DNA of 64,000 nt from Leifsonia soli (GCF_013408745.1 NZ_JACCBJ010000001.1:3286001-3350000), one strand, 5' to 3'; shown: positions 24,395 to 33,769, numbered from the stretch's first letter. Numbers and translations are program-made. Notes: generated from the letters alone by a model not told the origin.

Positions 24395-26476
24395 ATGGCA
24401 CGGACCACAGACCGCAAGAAGCGCGGCGGACGCCCCGACGAGGGGCAGAACCCGACGGCGAAGGACATCGTCCTCGACGAGCTCGAGGAGGAGTACGACT
24501 TCACGCCGACCGAGGCCGACGGCGACATGTTCGGCGGAGCGCCGGCGAAGAAGGCCGAGAACTTCTGGCCGTCGTTCAAGCGGCTCATGGGCCTCCTCAA
24601 GCCGGAGTGGCTCGGGATGGCCTGGGTCACCCTGCTCACGGTGGTGTCGGTCGTGCTCGTCGTCATCGCGCCGAAGATCCTCGGCGATGCCACCAACGTC
24701 ATCTTCCGGGGCGTGATCTCGTCGCAGCTGCCCCCGGGCGTTCCCGTCGATCAGGTGATCCAGCAGCTGCGCGCCAGCGGGCAGGGCCAGCTGGCCGACG
24801 TGATCGCCGGCTCGGGCGTGACCACAGGCGAGGGCATCGACTTCACGGAGCTCGGACGCCTCCTGCTCATCGTGCTCGGGATGTACCTCGTCGCCTCCCT
24901 GCTGCAGTGGTGGCAGGGCTACCTGCTGAACGCGCTCGTGATGCGGGTGGTCTACGGGCTGCGCAAGGACGTGGAGGCGAAGCTCAACCGGCTGCCGCTC
25001 AGCTACTTCGATACCCGGCAGCGCGGCGACCTCATGTCGCGCGTGACCAACGACGTCGACAACATCCAGACGGCCCTGCAGCAGGCGTTCTCCCAGCTGA
25101 TCCAGTCTGTGCTGATGGTGATCGGCATCGGGATCATGATGTTCATCGTGTCGTGGCAGCTCGCCCTGATCGCGCTCATCTCCATCCCGCTCTCCGGCGT
25201 GATCGCCGGCGTGATCGGGTCGCGCTCGCAGAAGCTGTTCACCGCGCAGTGGGCCTCCACCGGCGCGCTCAACGGCCACATCGAGGAGTCGTACTCCGGT
25301 CTCGACCTGGTGCGCGCCTTCGGTCGCGACGAGGTCATGCTGGCCGAGTTCGACGCCCGCAACGCGAAGCTGCACAGGGCGCAGGTGGGCGCCCAGTTCG
25401 TCTCCGGCAGCATCATGCCGGCGATGAACTTCGTCTCCTACCTCTCCTACGTGCTCATCGCGGTCGTCGGCGGACTCAAGGTCGCCGCCGGCCAGCTGAC
25501 CATCGGCGACGCCACCGCGTTCATCCAGTACTCCCGGGAGTTCTCGCAGCCGATCGGGCAGATCGCGGGCATGGCCAACATGCTGCAGTCGGGTGTGGCT
25601 TCGGCCGAGCGAACGTTCGAGTTCCTCGACTCGGAGGAGCAGCTGCCTGAGACGCCGACCCAGCACCTCCCGGAGCGTGCCGACGGCCGGGTGGAGCTCG
25701 ACAAGGTCGACTTCTCGTACGACCCGACGACGCCGCTCATCCAAGACCTGTCGCTCAGCGTGCAGCCGGGCAGCACCGTCGCGATCGTAGGCCCGACCGG
25801 GGCGGGCAAGACCACCCTCGTCAACCTGATCATGCGGTTCTACGAGCTGAACAGCGGCACCATCCGGCTCGACGGCATCGACACCACCCAGCTGTCGCGG
25901 GACGAGCTCCGCGGCCAGGTCGGGATGGTGCTGCAGGACGCGTGGCTGTTCTCCGGCACGATCCGAGAGAACATCCGGTACGGGCGCCTCGAGGCGACCG
26001 ACGACGAGGTGATCGAGGCGGCGAAGGCCACCATGGTCGACCGCTTCGTCCGTCAGCTGCCCGACGGCTACGACACCGTCATCGACGCGGAGGGTGGAAA
26101 CGTCTCTGCCGGTGAGCGCCAGCTCATCACCATCGCCCGGGCGTTCATCGCCAATCCGTCGCTGCTCATCCTCGACGAGGCGACGTCGTCGGTCGACACC
26201 CGGACCGAGCTGCTCGTGCAGCACGCGATGGCGGCGCTGCGCACCGACCGGACCTCTTTCGTCATCGCGCACCGCCTGTCCACCATCCGCGACGCGCACA
26301 CCATCCTCGTGATGGAGCACGGCCGGATCGTGGAGCAGGGCGACCACGCGACCCTCCTCGAACGGCGCGGCGCCTACTACGACCTGTACATGACGCAGTT
26401 CCGCGGCGACGACGCGGAGGCCGAGGCCGAGCAGCAGGGCGCGCCCGGCGTGGCAGAAGAGGTCGCCGCACCGTAA
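24395..26476 (+). CDS. Heterodimeric ABC exporter, subunit with catalytic Glu
   Basis: This 693-residue half-transporter partners the preceding gene. A ~50-residue acidic N-terminal extension (LDELEEEYDFTPTEADGD) precedes the six-helix domain, which has an extra periplasmic loop between the first helices. The ATPase has Walker A VGPTGAGKTT and Walker B LLILDEATSSVD with the catalytic Glu, but a non-standard signature NVSAGERQL. Together the two subunits make one consensus and one degenerate ATP site. A terminator follows. Confidence 0.92.
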   Translation: MARTTDRKKRGGRPDEGQNPTAKDIVLDELEEEYDFTPTEADGDMFGGAPAKKAENFWPSFKRLMGLLKPEWLGMAWVTLLTVVSVVLVVIAPKILGDATNVIFRGVISSQLPPGVPVDQVIQQLRASGQGQLADVIAGSGVTTGEGIDFTELGRLLLIVLGMYLVASLLQWWQGYLLNALVMRVVYGLRKDVEAKLNRLPLSYFDTRQRGDLMSRVTNDVDNIQTALQQAFSQLIQSVLMVIGIGIMMFIVSWQLALIALISIPLSGVIAGVIGSRSQKLFTAQWASTGALNGHIEESYSGLDLVRAFGRDEVMLAEFDARNAKLHRAQVGAQFVSGSIMPAMNFVSYLSYVLIAVVGGLKVAAGQLTIGDATAFIQYSREFSQPIGQIAGMANMLQSGVASAERTFEFLDSEEQLPETPTQHLPERADGRVELDKVDFSYDPTTPLIQDLSLSVQPGSTVAIVGPTGAGKTTLVNLIMRFYELNSGTIRLDGIDTTQLSRDELRGQVGMVLQDAWLFSGTIRENIRYGRLEATDDEVIEAAKATMVDRFVRQLPDGYDTVIDAEGGNVSAGERQLITIARAFIANPSLLILDEATSSVDTRTELLVQHAMAALRTDRTSFVIAHRLSTIRDAHTILVMEHGRIVEQGDHATLLERRGAYYDLYMTQFRGDDAEAEAEQQGAPGVAEEVAAP

Positions 26477-26485
26477 GGGTGGCGC

Positions 26486-26517
26486 GCGGACCGCCGAGTG
26501 GGGTTGAGGCGGTCCGC
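26486..26517 (+). terminator. Terminator of the ABC exporter operon
   Basis: A 10-bp perfect stem (GCGGACCGCC with GGCGGTCCGC) with a 12-nt loop begins 9 bp after the stop codon. No T-tail. Confidence 0.55.
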
Positions 26518-26694
26518 ACGCCAGCCACCAGTGAACAACCGCCGCGGCACCGGGTCACTCTCGTTGACACCGGTGCCGAGGCGTGCGGCTAGACCGAACC
26601 GTGCAGGGGTCGCAGCCGGGAGCGACCTCGTACACCCTTTTGCTAGGCATGTGAACGAGTTGTCCCCCCGATTCGGACGCCGTACAACAGGAGC

Positions 26695-27096
26695 ATGACG
26701 AAAGACGAGCGCGCCTCCCTGCCTCCCGGGCCCGACTTCTCCTATGGCGGGTACACGGTGCGGCTGGAGCCCGAGCACGGGCGGACGGGACGCTGGCGCG
26801 TCATCGACGACGAGAGCTACTACGGGCTGGTCGCGGCGGCCGAGCCGCTCCGCGGGGAGCCGGAGGTCCACTTCGCCGCGCACTTCCCGGGCGAGGAGGA
26901 CATCCCGCCCATGAAGATCGTGCCGCTGTGGACGCTCGCGGTGGAGTTCCTGCTGGATGCGGGCAAAGGCGAGGCGCTATGGGGCCTCCCCGACGACCGC
27001 ACGGCGCCGCATCCCATCGTCGCTGACGAGCTCGCGCCACCGACCGGCCCGGTCGAGACGCAGGATGCCGCCCACGCGCAGAAGCCCTCGCAGTAG
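26695..27096 (+). CDS. Hypothetical protein, 133 residues
   Basis: A soluble acidic protein starting MTKDERASLPPGPDFSYGGY. A compact region (YTVRLEPEHGRTGRWRVID) is followed by a Pro/Ala-rich C-terminal tail. No membrane segment and no recognised family. It is monocistronic and ends before a strong bidirectional terminator. Confidence 0.6.
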   Translation: MTKDERASLPPGPDFSYGGYTVRLEPEHGRTGRWRVIDDESYYGLVAAAEPLRGEPEVHFAAHFPGEEDIPPMKIVPLWTLAVEFLLDAGKGEALWGLPDDRTAPHPIVADELAPPTGPVETQDAAHAQKPSQ

Positions 27097-27130
27097 CGGC
27101 GGCCGGGGGTGACGATGGAAGCGGGACGCA

Positions 27131-27166
27131 CGAGAGGCCCGGAGTCATGCGACTCCGGGCCTCTCG
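27131..27166. terminator. Bidirectional terminator hairpin
   Basis: A 16-bp perfect stem (CGAGAGGCCCGGAGTC) with a 4-nt loop sits between two converging genes (ending 27096 and 27182). It should stop transcription from both sides. Confidence 0.8.
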
Positions 27167-27181
27167 TCGATCGTGCTCCGG

Positions 27182-27463
27182 CTAGGCGGAGACTCCGATC
27201 GCGAAGCTGACGGCACCCTGGTCGTCGACCTGGGCGTCGAGCACCTTGTCGTCGAGGACCTCGGCTGCCTGCGTCTCGAGGAAGATGCGGGCCCCGCCCG
27301 ACTCGACCACCTGGTCCGAAGCCTCCGGCTCCGGGGTGACCGCGGCGGCGAACGCCGTGGCGTCGGGGTTGCTGCTGCTGATGCGCAGACCCGCGGACTC
27401 GTCCGGGGACTGGTCGGTCAGCGTCTTCACGATGGTGCTGGCGTTCTCGGTGAGGGTGAGCAT
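27182..27463 (-). CDS. HesB/IscA-like protein lacking cysteines
   Basis: This 93-residue protein fits the A-type Fe-S carrier pattern (LTENASTIVKTLTDQ, AGLRISSS, DQVVESGGARIFLETQAAEVLDDKVLDAQV). It has no cysteine at all, whereas IscA/HesB carriers use three. It therefore cannot bind a cluster in the usual way. Such cysteine-free homologues occur in actinobacteria, function unknown. GGAG precedes the ATG. It is upstream of the terminator at 27131. Confidence 0.8.
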   Translation of the reverse strand: MLTLTENASTIVKTLTDQSPDESAGLRISSSNPDATAFAAAVTPEPEASDQVVESGGARIFLETQAAEVLDDKVLDAQVDDQGAVSFAIGVSA

Positions 27464-27567
27464 GTGCTCTCCTTCCTATCGATGGTCCAGGAGTCGCCTA
27501 CGTTCCCGCGCCCTCCCGCCGATCGCAACCGGCTTGGAGGCCATTGCCAGGGAACGTTCACGGGCCT

Positions 27568-28110
27568 CTACTCGAAGGCCTTCACGAGCTCGCGGTCGAA
27601 CGCGTCGAGGTCGTCGGGCTTGCGCGACGAGACGAGCGTGAACGGGCCGTCGTCGACCACGACCTCCTGGTCGACCCAGGTTGCTCCCGCGTTGCGGTAA
27701 TCGGTCTGCAGGCTCGGCCAGCTGGTCAGCGTCCGGCCGCCCACGACGCCCGCCTCGATCAGCACCCAGCCGCCGTGGCAGATCACCGCGATGGGCTTGC
27801 CGGCCGCCGCGAAGTCCTTCACCAGCGACACCGCCTCGGGAAACGTCCGGACCTGGTCGCCGTTGGCGACACCGCCGGGGAGGACGAGGGCGTCGAACTG
27901 GTCGGCGCTCGCCGAGGCGAGGGTCACATCCACGGGAAAGGTGTCGGCCGGGGTCAGGTGGTTGAAGGCCTGCACCTCGCCCTCCTCCTTCGACACCAGC
28001 TGAGGGGTGCCGCCGGCATCGGTCACCGCCTTCCACGGTTGCACCAGCTCGGCCTGCTCGATGCCCTCCGGACCCACCAGGAACGCGATCGTCTTGTTCG
28101 TCAGTGCCAT
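27568..28110 (-). CDS. DJ-1/PfpI-family glutamine amidotransferase-like protein
   Basis: A 180-residue protein of the PfpI/YhbO type. The nucleophile elbow AVICHGGWVLIEAG gives Cys111-His112; Glu18 lies in PEGIEQAEL. Members act as general stress proteins, proposed as deglycases or glyoxalases for methylglyoxal damage. ATG at 28110 with GGAG. It is divergent from the aldo/keto reductase gene by 58 bp, so the two probably share a regulatory region and a role in carbonyl stress. Confidence 0.9.
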   Translation of the reverse strand: MALTNKTIAFLVGPEGIEQAELVQPWKAVTDAGGTPQLVSKEEGEVQAFNHLTPADTFPVDVTLASASADQFDALVLPGGVANGDQVRTFPEAVSLVKDFAAAGKPIAVICHGGWVLIEAGVVGGRTLTSWPSLQTDYRNAGATWVDQEVVVDDGPFTLVSSRKPDDLDAFDRELVKAFE

Positions 28111-28168
28111 GTTGCTTGTCTCCTTCCGTCCCCACACCTGTACGCCGGGGGCACGGCAGAATGAACCC

Positions 28169-28993
28169 ATGGCGAGCATCCCGCAGCTGACTCTCAACGA
28201 CGGCAACACCATCCCGCAGCTGGGCTTCGGCGTCTACAAGATCCCGGAGGCCGAGACGGCGGAGGCGGTGGTGACGGCGCTGGAGGCGGGCTACCGCCAC
28301 ATCGACACGGCAGCGTTCTACGAGAACGAGCGCGGTGTCGGGGAGGGGGTGCGGAGGAGCGGGCTCGACCGGTCCGACGTGTTCGTCACCAGCAAGGTGT
28401 GGTGGACGGACAACGGGTACGACTCGACCCTGCGGTCGTTCGACGCCAGTCTCGAGCGGCTCGGCTTCGACACGATCGACCTCTTCCTCATCCACTGGCC
28501 TGCCCCGCGCAGCGACCGGTACGTGGAGACGTGGCGGGCCTTGGAGCGCGTGCGCGCGGAGGGCCGCGCCCGCTCGATCGGGGTGGCGAACTTCCACACG
28601 CACCATCTCGACCGGCTGGCGCGGGAGACCGACACGGTGCCGGCGGTGAACCAGGTGGAGCTGCACCCCTGGCTGCCGCAGGCCGAGGTGCGGGCGTACG
28701 ACGCGGCGCATGGGATCGTGACCGAGGCGTGGTCGCCGCTGGCGCGCGGGCGCGTGCTCGGCGACCCGACGCTGGATGCGCTCGCCGCGAAGCACGGGGT
28801 GACCCCGGCGCAGGTGGTGATCCGGTGGCAGCTGCAGCTGGGCAACGTGGTCATCCCGAAGTCGACATCGCCGGAGCGCATCCGGTCGAACATCGACGTC
28901 TTCGGCTTCGAGCTGGACGCGGACGATCTGGCCGCCATCGCCACGCTGGAATCCGGGGAGCGCACCGGCAAGGACCCCGACGACCTGGGCTGA
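28169..28993 (+). CDS. Aldo/keto reductase
   Basis: A 274-residue NADPH-dependent AKR of the 2,5-diketo-gluconate reductase type. The catalytic tetrad is complete: Asp46 and Tyr51 (HIDTAAFYENE), Lys76 (VTSKVWW), His109 (FLIHWP). Cofactor motif VVIPKSTSPERIRSN is present near the end. It likely detoxifies aldehydes such as methylglyoxal. The start at 28169 gives MASIPQLTLNDGNTIPQLGF. Divergent from the PfpI-like gene. Confidence 0.93.
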   Translation: MASIPQLTLNDGNTIPQLGFGVYKIPEAETAEAVVTALEAGYRHIDTAAFYENERGVGEGVRRSGLDRSDVFVTSKVWWTDNGYDSTLRSFDASLERLGFDTIDLFLIHWPAPRSDRYVETWRALERVRAEGRARSIGVANFHTHHLDRLARETDTVPAVNQVELHPWLPQAEVRAYDAAHGIVTEAWSPLARGRVLGDPTLDALAAKHGVTPAQVVIRWQLQLGNVVIPKSTSPERIRSNIDVFGFELDADDLAAIATLESGERTGKDPDDLG

Positions 28994-29032
28994 GCCCGGC
29001 GGCGGCCGGCCGCGTCCTCCGATCGAGCGCGC

Positions 29033-29653
29033 CTACGCTGCGGCCCGCGCGACCGGCTGCCGCAGGATGGTCCGCAGCTTCTCCGGCGCGGTCCGCCGGG
29101 CGTCGTTCAGGTAGATCTCATGGTGGCGGCCGGTGATGGTGAATCCCGACTCCGGGATGAACACGTCGTGCAGCTCCGCCAGCACCGGCGCCTCGTCGTC
29201 GTAGGAGCCGACGTGCAGGGTCTGCACGCACAGCCCCTCGTCCAGGGTCTCCACGCGCAGTGCGTCCAGCGCCGGTGCGCCGCCGCGACTCCTCACCGTT
29301 GCGCGTGCCTGCTCGACGTGGTCGTCGGTGATCCAGTCGGGGATGAGGTTCAGCGCGGTCCAGTCCCACTGCGATTTGTCCCGTGCCGTGGTGAAGGACG
29401 CCATGTCCTCGGCCCACCACAGCGCCTCCAACGGCATGACCGTGTAGTCGCGGTCGAGCTCTCTCTTGCTGAGGAACTTCAGCGCGTAGGCGAGCGGGAA
29501 GATCGTCTGCAGCGCGTCGCGATACTGCTCCGACGTGTTGGGATCCCCGTGGCCGTCGATCATCAGGTAGCGGAGGGGCGGCACGGTCACCAGCTCGAAC
29601 CGTCCGCGCCGCGGGGCGTAGAGGCCCAGCTCCTTCTTCAGATCGCTCTTCAC
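29033..29653 (-). CDS. GyrI-like small-molecule-binding domain protein
   Basis: A 206-residue protein with the GyrI/AraC effector-binding fold seen in stand-alone actinobacterial proteins. PPLRYLMIDGHGDPN is near residue 25, and VQTLHVGSYDDEAPVLAELH and HHEIYLNDARRTAPEKLRT are near the end. It probably binds a hydrophobic or cationic small molecule. GTG start with GGGGGA; it begins 20 bp after the stop of the oligopeptidase gene and is likely the last gene of that operon. Confidence 0.87.
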   Translation of the reverse strand: MKSDLKKELGLYAPRRGRFELVTVPPLRYLMIDGHGDPNTSEQYRDALQTIFPLAYALKFLSKRELDRDYTVMPLEALWWAEDMASFTTARDKSQWDWTALNLIPDWITDDHVEQARATVRSRGGAPALDALRVETLDEGLCVQTLHVGSYDDEAPVLAELHDVFIPESGFTITGRHHEIYLNDARRTAPEKLRTILRQPVARAAA

Positions 29654-29672
29654 GGCATCCCCCGTCGTACCG

Positions 29673-31811
29673 TCACTCGCCCGACGGATGGGCCCCGATG
29701 ACGTCGAGGAGCCACGCGAGGGCGAACGCCCGCTCGCGCCAGGCGGCGTACCGCCCGGAGACCCCGCCGTGACCGGCCGCCATCTCGATCTTGAGCAGCG
29801 GGTCCGCATCCACTTCGCGCAGCTTCGCCACCCACTTCGCGGGCTCGACGTAGAGCACCCGGGTGTCGTTGAGGCTCGTGATCGCGAGGATGCGCGGGTA
29901 GTGCGTCGCGTGCACGTTCTCGAGCGGCGAGTACGACTTCATGTAGTCGTAGACCTCGGGGTCGTGCAGCGGGTCGCCCCACTCGTCCCACTCGATCACG
30001 GTGAGCGGGAGGGACGGGTCGAGGATGCTGGTCAGCGGATCGACGAACGGCACCTCGGCGAGGATGCCGGCGAAGTCGCGCGGCGCCAGGTTCGCCACGG
30101 CGCCCATGAGCAGCCCTCCGGCGCTGCCGCCCTGGGCGGCCAGGCGCGACGGCTCCGTCCATCCCCGGTCGACCAGGTGGCGGGCGGCCGCGATGAAGTC
30201 GGTGAAGGTGTTCTTCTTGTGCAGCTTCTTGCCGTTCTCGTACCAGAGCCGTCCCAGCTCGCCGCCCCCGCGCACGTGCGCGATGGCGAACACGACGCCG
30301 CGGTCGAGCAGGCTGAGGCGCGGGATGCTGAACGACGGGTCCATGCTGGCCTCGTACGACCCGTAGCCGTACAGCACCAGCGGAGCCGGCTCGCCGGGCG
30401 TCACCAGGTCGCGGCGGTACACGAGCGAGATCGGCACGCGCGCTCCGTCCGGGGCGGTCGCCCACTCCCGGCGCTGCTCGAAGAGCGAGGCGTCGAACGT
30501 TCCGAGCACGGGCTGCTGCTTGCGCAGCGCGAGCTCCCCGGTGCGCACGTCGTAGTCGTACACGGTCGACGGGGTGACGAAGCTACCGTAGCCGAGGCGC
30601 AGGAAGGGCTGGGTCCACTCCGGGTTGCCGCCGACGCCGACGGTGAAGAGCTCCTCGTCGAAGTGCAGCTCGTGCGGAGTGTCGTCGGCCGGCTTCCCGC
30701 TCTGCGGGTCGGGCACGCAGGCGACGGCGACCCGCGTCATCCCATCGCGGCGGTACTCGACGCTGACGAAGTCGCGGAACGCATCCACGCCCTCGATGCG
30801 CACGGCCGGATCGTGTGCGAGGAGAACCCGGCGGGGTCCCTGCGGATCGTCCGCCGAGACGCTGACGAGCTCGAAGTTGATCGCGCCGTCGTTGTGCACG
30901 ACGAGGAGGCGGTCGTGTCCGCCGACGATGGCGTGCTCGACGTCGTACTCGACGCCCTCCTTCCGCGGCCAGACGACGCGGAACTCGCCGGTCGGGTCGT
31001 CCGAGCGCAGCAGCCAGGCCTCGCTGGTGATGTTCGACCCGGCCTCGATGACGAGGAACCGTCTGCTCCGGGTGAGGCCGACGCCGATCCAGTAGCGCTC
31101 GTCCGGCTCGTGGAAGACCTGGGTGTCACCGGCGTCCGGTGCGTCGCCGACCCGGTGCCGCCAGACGGTGTCGGGGCGCCAGGACTCGTCGACCGTCGTG
31201 TAGAAGATGTACGCGCCGGTCTGGTCGAAGAGCGCGCCGCCCGCGGTTCCCTCGATCTCGTCGGGGAAGGTCGCGCCGTCGTCGATGAGGGAGCGGACGC
31301 GGAGCGTGTAGCGCTCGTCGCCCTCGGTGTCGACGGCCCAGAGCAGGCGCGTCCCGTCGGCGCTCACGTCGAAGCTTCCGAGCGCGTAGAAGTCGTGGCC
31401 CTCGGCCTCCGCGTTGTCGTCGAGCAGGATCTGCTCGCCCGGAAGGCCGTTGCGCTGGGCAGCCTCGTCGAGTGTCGGCGGCACCCAGTCGTCGGCCGAC
31501 GCGATGGGGGCACGGCAGTGGATGCCGTACTGCTTGCCCTCGACCGTGCGGGTGTAATACCACCAGTCGCCCTCGCGGACGGGAACGCTCAGATCGGTTT
31601 CGCGGGTGCGCGCCTTGATCTCGTCGAAGATCTGCTCGCGCAGCAGCGCGAGGTGCTCGGTGCGGGCGTTGGTGTACGCGTTCTCCTCGTGGAGGTGCGC
31701 GATGACGGCCTGATCGTCCTTCTCGCGCAGCCACTCGTAGTCGTCGACGTAGACGTCGCCGTGGTGGAGGCGTTCGACGGGCTTCTTGGGCGTGACCGGC
31801 GGGGTGAGCAT
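29673..31811 (-). CDS. ptrB: Oligopeptidase B (S9A prolyl oligopeptidase family)
   Basis: A 712-residue cytoplasmic serine peptidase. An N-terminal beta-propeller (to about 430) starts PVERLHHGDVYVDDYEWLRE. The catalytic domain has Ser in AAQGGSAGGLLMGAVAN, Asp in the region ending YDYMKSYSPLENV and His in MAAGHGGVSGRYAAW. It cleaves short peptides after basic residues. The length matches the family. It lies 50 bp downstream of the enoyl-reductase-like gene and may extend the ohrR-ohr transcript. Confidence 0.93.
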   Translation of the reverse strand: MLTPPVTPKKPVERLHHGDVYVDDYEWLREKDDQAVIAHLHEENAYTNARTEHLALLREQIFDEIKARTRETDLSVPVREGDWWYYTRTVEGKQYGIHCRAPIASADDWVPPTLDEAAQRNGLPGEQILLDDNAEAEGHDFYALGSFDVSADGTRLLWAVDTEGDERYTLRVRSLIDDGATFPDEIEGTAGGALFDQTGAYIFYTTVDESWRPDTVWRHRVGDAPDAGDTQVFHEPDERYWIGVGLTRSRRFLVIEAGSNITSEAWLLRSDDPTGEFRVVWPRKEGVEYDVEHAIVGGHDRLLVVHNDGAINFELVSVSADDPQGPRRVLLAHDPAVRIEGVDAFRDFVSVEYRRDGMTRVAVACVPDPQSGKPADDTPHELHFDEELFTVGVGGNPEWTQPFLRLGYGSFVTPSTVYDYDVRTGELALRKQQPVLGTFDASLFEQRREWATAPDGARVPISLVYRRDLVTPGEPAPLVLYGYGSYEASMDPSFSIPRLSLLDRGVVFAIAHVRGGGELGRLWYENGKKLHKKNTFTDFIAAARHLVDRGWTEPSRLAAQGGSAGGLLMGAVANLAPRDFAGILAEVPFVDPLTSILDPSLPLTVIEWDEWGDPLHDPEVYDYMKSYSPLENVHATHYPRILAITSLNDTRVLYVEPAKWVAKLREVDADPLLKIEMAAGHGGVSGRYAAWRERAFALAWLLDVIGAHPSGE

Positions 31812-31861
31812 GTGCCCAGGCTATCGGGCGGTGCCCACCCCGGACCCGGTCGCGGCCGACG

Positions 31862-32854
31862 TCACGGACGCAGCAGCACCTTGCCGACGCGTCCGGCCTC
31901 GCCGCTCGCGGCCACGGCCCCGGCGATGTCGTCCAGGCCGTGGATGCCGGCGACCGGCAGGGTCAGTGTGCCGTCCTGCAGGCGGGCGAACAGCTCCTGG
32001 AAGAGCCGGCCGCGCTGGTCGGCCGGCATCTCGCGGCTGACGACGCTGCCCCAGAATCCCTTGACGGTTGCCTGCTTGAAGATGATGTCGCCGGAGGCCA
32101 GCTCGAGCGTCGGGGACGCCATGGCGCCGAACACGACGAGCGTGCCGTTCTCCGCGAGCGTGGAGAGCACATCTCCCGCCGCCGAACCGCCGACGGAGTC
32201 GACGCCTGCGGTGATCGGGGCGCCTCCGGTGATCTCGGCGAGCCGGTCGCGCCAGTCCGCGTCGTCGGTGGCGACGACCCGCTCGATGCCCTGGGCGCGC
32301 AGCTCCTCCACGCCGGCGGACCGGCGGACGAGGCCGACGACGTTGAGCCCGCGTGCGGTGCCGAGCTGGGCGACCATCCGGCCGACGGCGCCGTTCGCCG
32401 CGTTCTGGATGAGCCAGTCGCCCTCGCTCAGGCCGAGCGACTCGAGCAGGCTGATCGCGCTGAACGGCATCGACACCAGCTGGGCGGCGGACTCGTCGGG
32501 GAGACCGTCGGGGACGGGGATGAGCCCGGCCGCGCGGGTGACGAAGTACTCGGCCCAGACGCCGAACGTGCCGCCGGTGACGACCCGCTGGCCGACCGTG
32601 AGCTGCTCGACGCCCTCGCCGACCGCATCCACGACGCCGAGCGCCTCGGTGCCGGCCTGAGCGGGAAGCTCGGGCTTGAAGCCGTACGTGCCGCGCACCG
32701 TCCACAGGTCGTGGTTGTGGATGGGCGAGAGCAGCATCCGGACGCGGACCTCGCCGGCGCCCGGCTGGGGGAGGGGGCGGTCTTCGACCGCGAGCACCTC
32801 GGCCGGGTCGCCGAACTCGTGGTGGACCAGGGCGCGCATCGTGGTGTCGGTCAC
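31862..32854 (-). CDS. Zinc-free MDR oxidoreductase (trans-2-enoyl reductase-like)
   Basis: A 330-residue MDR protein similar to the mitochondrial enoyl-reductase/quinone-reductase branch. The N-terminal catalytic domain has SPIHNHDLWTVRGTYGFKPE; the Rossmann domain has WLIQNAANGAVGRMVAQLG. It reduces activated double bonds with NADPH. It starts 3 bp after the ohr stop, so it belongs to the organic peroxide operon and may clear lipid-peroxidation enals. Confidence 0.88.
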   Translation of the reverse strand: MTDTTMRALVHHEFGDPAEVLAVEDRPLPQPGAGEVRVRMLLSPIHNHDLWTVRGTYGFKPELPAQAGTEALGVVDAVGEGVEQLTVGQRVVTGGTFGVWAEYFVTRAAGLIPVPDGLPDESAAQLVSMPFSAISLLESLGLSEGDWLIQNAANGAVGRMVAQLGTARGLNVVGLVRRSAGVEELRAQGIERVVATDDADWRDRLAEITGGAPITAGVDSVGGSAAGDVLSTLAENGTLVVFGAMASPTLELASGDIIFKQATVKGFWGSVVSREMPADQRGRLFQELFARLQDGTLTLPVAGIHGLDDIAGAVAASGEAGRVGKVLLRP

Positions 32855-32857
32855 GGC

Positions 32858-33280
32858 TCAGTCCTCCGAGACCGTGATGGTGACGTCGATGTTGCCGCGC
32901 GTGGCGTTGGAGTACGGGCACACCTGGTGCGCCGCGTCCGCGAGGGCCTGCGCCTGCTCGGCCTCGATCCCCGGGAGGACGACCTCGAGCAGCACGGCGA
33001 GCTGGTATCCGCCCTCGCCGTTCGGGCCGATCTCGACGCGGCCTCCGACCGACGAGCCGTCGAGCTTCACCTTCTGGCCGCGGGCCACCGCCTGCAGCGC
33101 CGAGTGGAAGCACGCCGCGTAGCCGGCGGCGAACAGCTGCTCGGGGTTGGTGCCTGCTCCCGAGCCGCCCATCTCCTTCGGAACGGCGAGGTCGAGGGCG
33201 AAGGTGCCGTCGCTGGTGGCGACGCGGCCGTCGCGGCCCGCGCCGGTCGACAGGGCTTCTGCGGTGTAGAGGACGTTCAT
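32858..33280 (-). CDS. ohr: Organic hydroperoxide resistance protein (OsmC/Ohr)
   Basis: A 140-residue Ohr thiol peroxidase. The two active cysteines are Cys57 in YAACFHSAL and Cys121 in HQVCPYSNATRGN, as in Ohr. It reduces organic peroxides with lipoylated partners. Its ATG shares a base with the ohrR stop, so the two genes are coupled. Confidence 0.95.
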   Translation of the reverse strand: MNVLYTAEALSTGAGRDGRVATSDGTFALDLAVPKEMGGSGAGTNPEQLFAAGYAACFHSALQAVARGQKVKLDGSSVGGRVEIGPNGEGGYQLAVLLEVVLPGIEAEQAQALADAAHQVCPYSNATRGNIDVTITVSED

Positions 33281-33753
33281 CAGTGCCTTTCGGAGGGTGT
33301 TCTGTTGTCCGCGGGGACCGGCGGCTGCGCCGCAGCGTGCATGGTCTCCGTGAGCCGGTGGAGGGTGTCGATGAGGGCGCCGGCCGCCTGCTGGTCCGGG
33401 AGGCCGGTGCCTGCCGCGATCCGGGCGGGGATGTGGGCGAGCTCGGAGCGCAGCGCTCGGCCGCGGTCGCCGAGCGTGACCGTCACCACCCGCTCGTCGC
33501 CGGGGCGGCGCTCACGCCGGACGAGGCCGGACTGCTCCATCCGCCGCAGCAGCGGGGACAGCGTCCCGGAGTCGAGCTGCAGGTGGTCGCCGAGCGTCCC
33601 GACCGTCTGCTCGCCCTCGACCCAGAGGGTGATGAGGACGAGGTACTGCGGGTAGGTGAGCCCCCACGGCTCGAGGAGCGTACGGTACGCCTGCGTTGTG
33701 GCACGCGTGGCGGCGTAGAGCGAGAAGCACACCATCTCATCGGTCACCGGCAT
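33280..33753 (-). CDS. ohrR: OhrR-type MarR-family peroxide-sensing repressor
   Basis: A 157-residue winged-helix repressor. The redox cysteine expected near the N-terminus is Cys9 in EMVCFSLYAATRATTQAYR. The DNA-binding part is VGTLGDHLQLDSGTLSPLLR and the wing RRPGDERVVTVTLG. Peroxide oxidises the cysteine and releases DNA. It is the first gene of the ohrR-ohr-reductase operon, with a palindrome just upstream. Confidence 0.93.
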   Translation of the reverse strand: MPVTDEMVCFSLYAATRATTQAYRTLLEPWGLTYPQYLVLITLWVEGEQTVGTLGDHLQLDSGTLSPLLRRMEQSGLVRRERRPGDERVVTVTLGDRGRALRSELAHIPARIAAGTGLPDQQAAGALIDTLHRLTETMHAAAQPPVPADNRTPSERH

Positions 33754-33769
33754 GCGGTAATCATTGCAC

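Noticed and set aside
22762..24702. Minus-strand frame of 646 codons opposite the ABC exporter
   Set aside because: Asp/His/Arg-rich mirror of the exporter coding strand, no domain.
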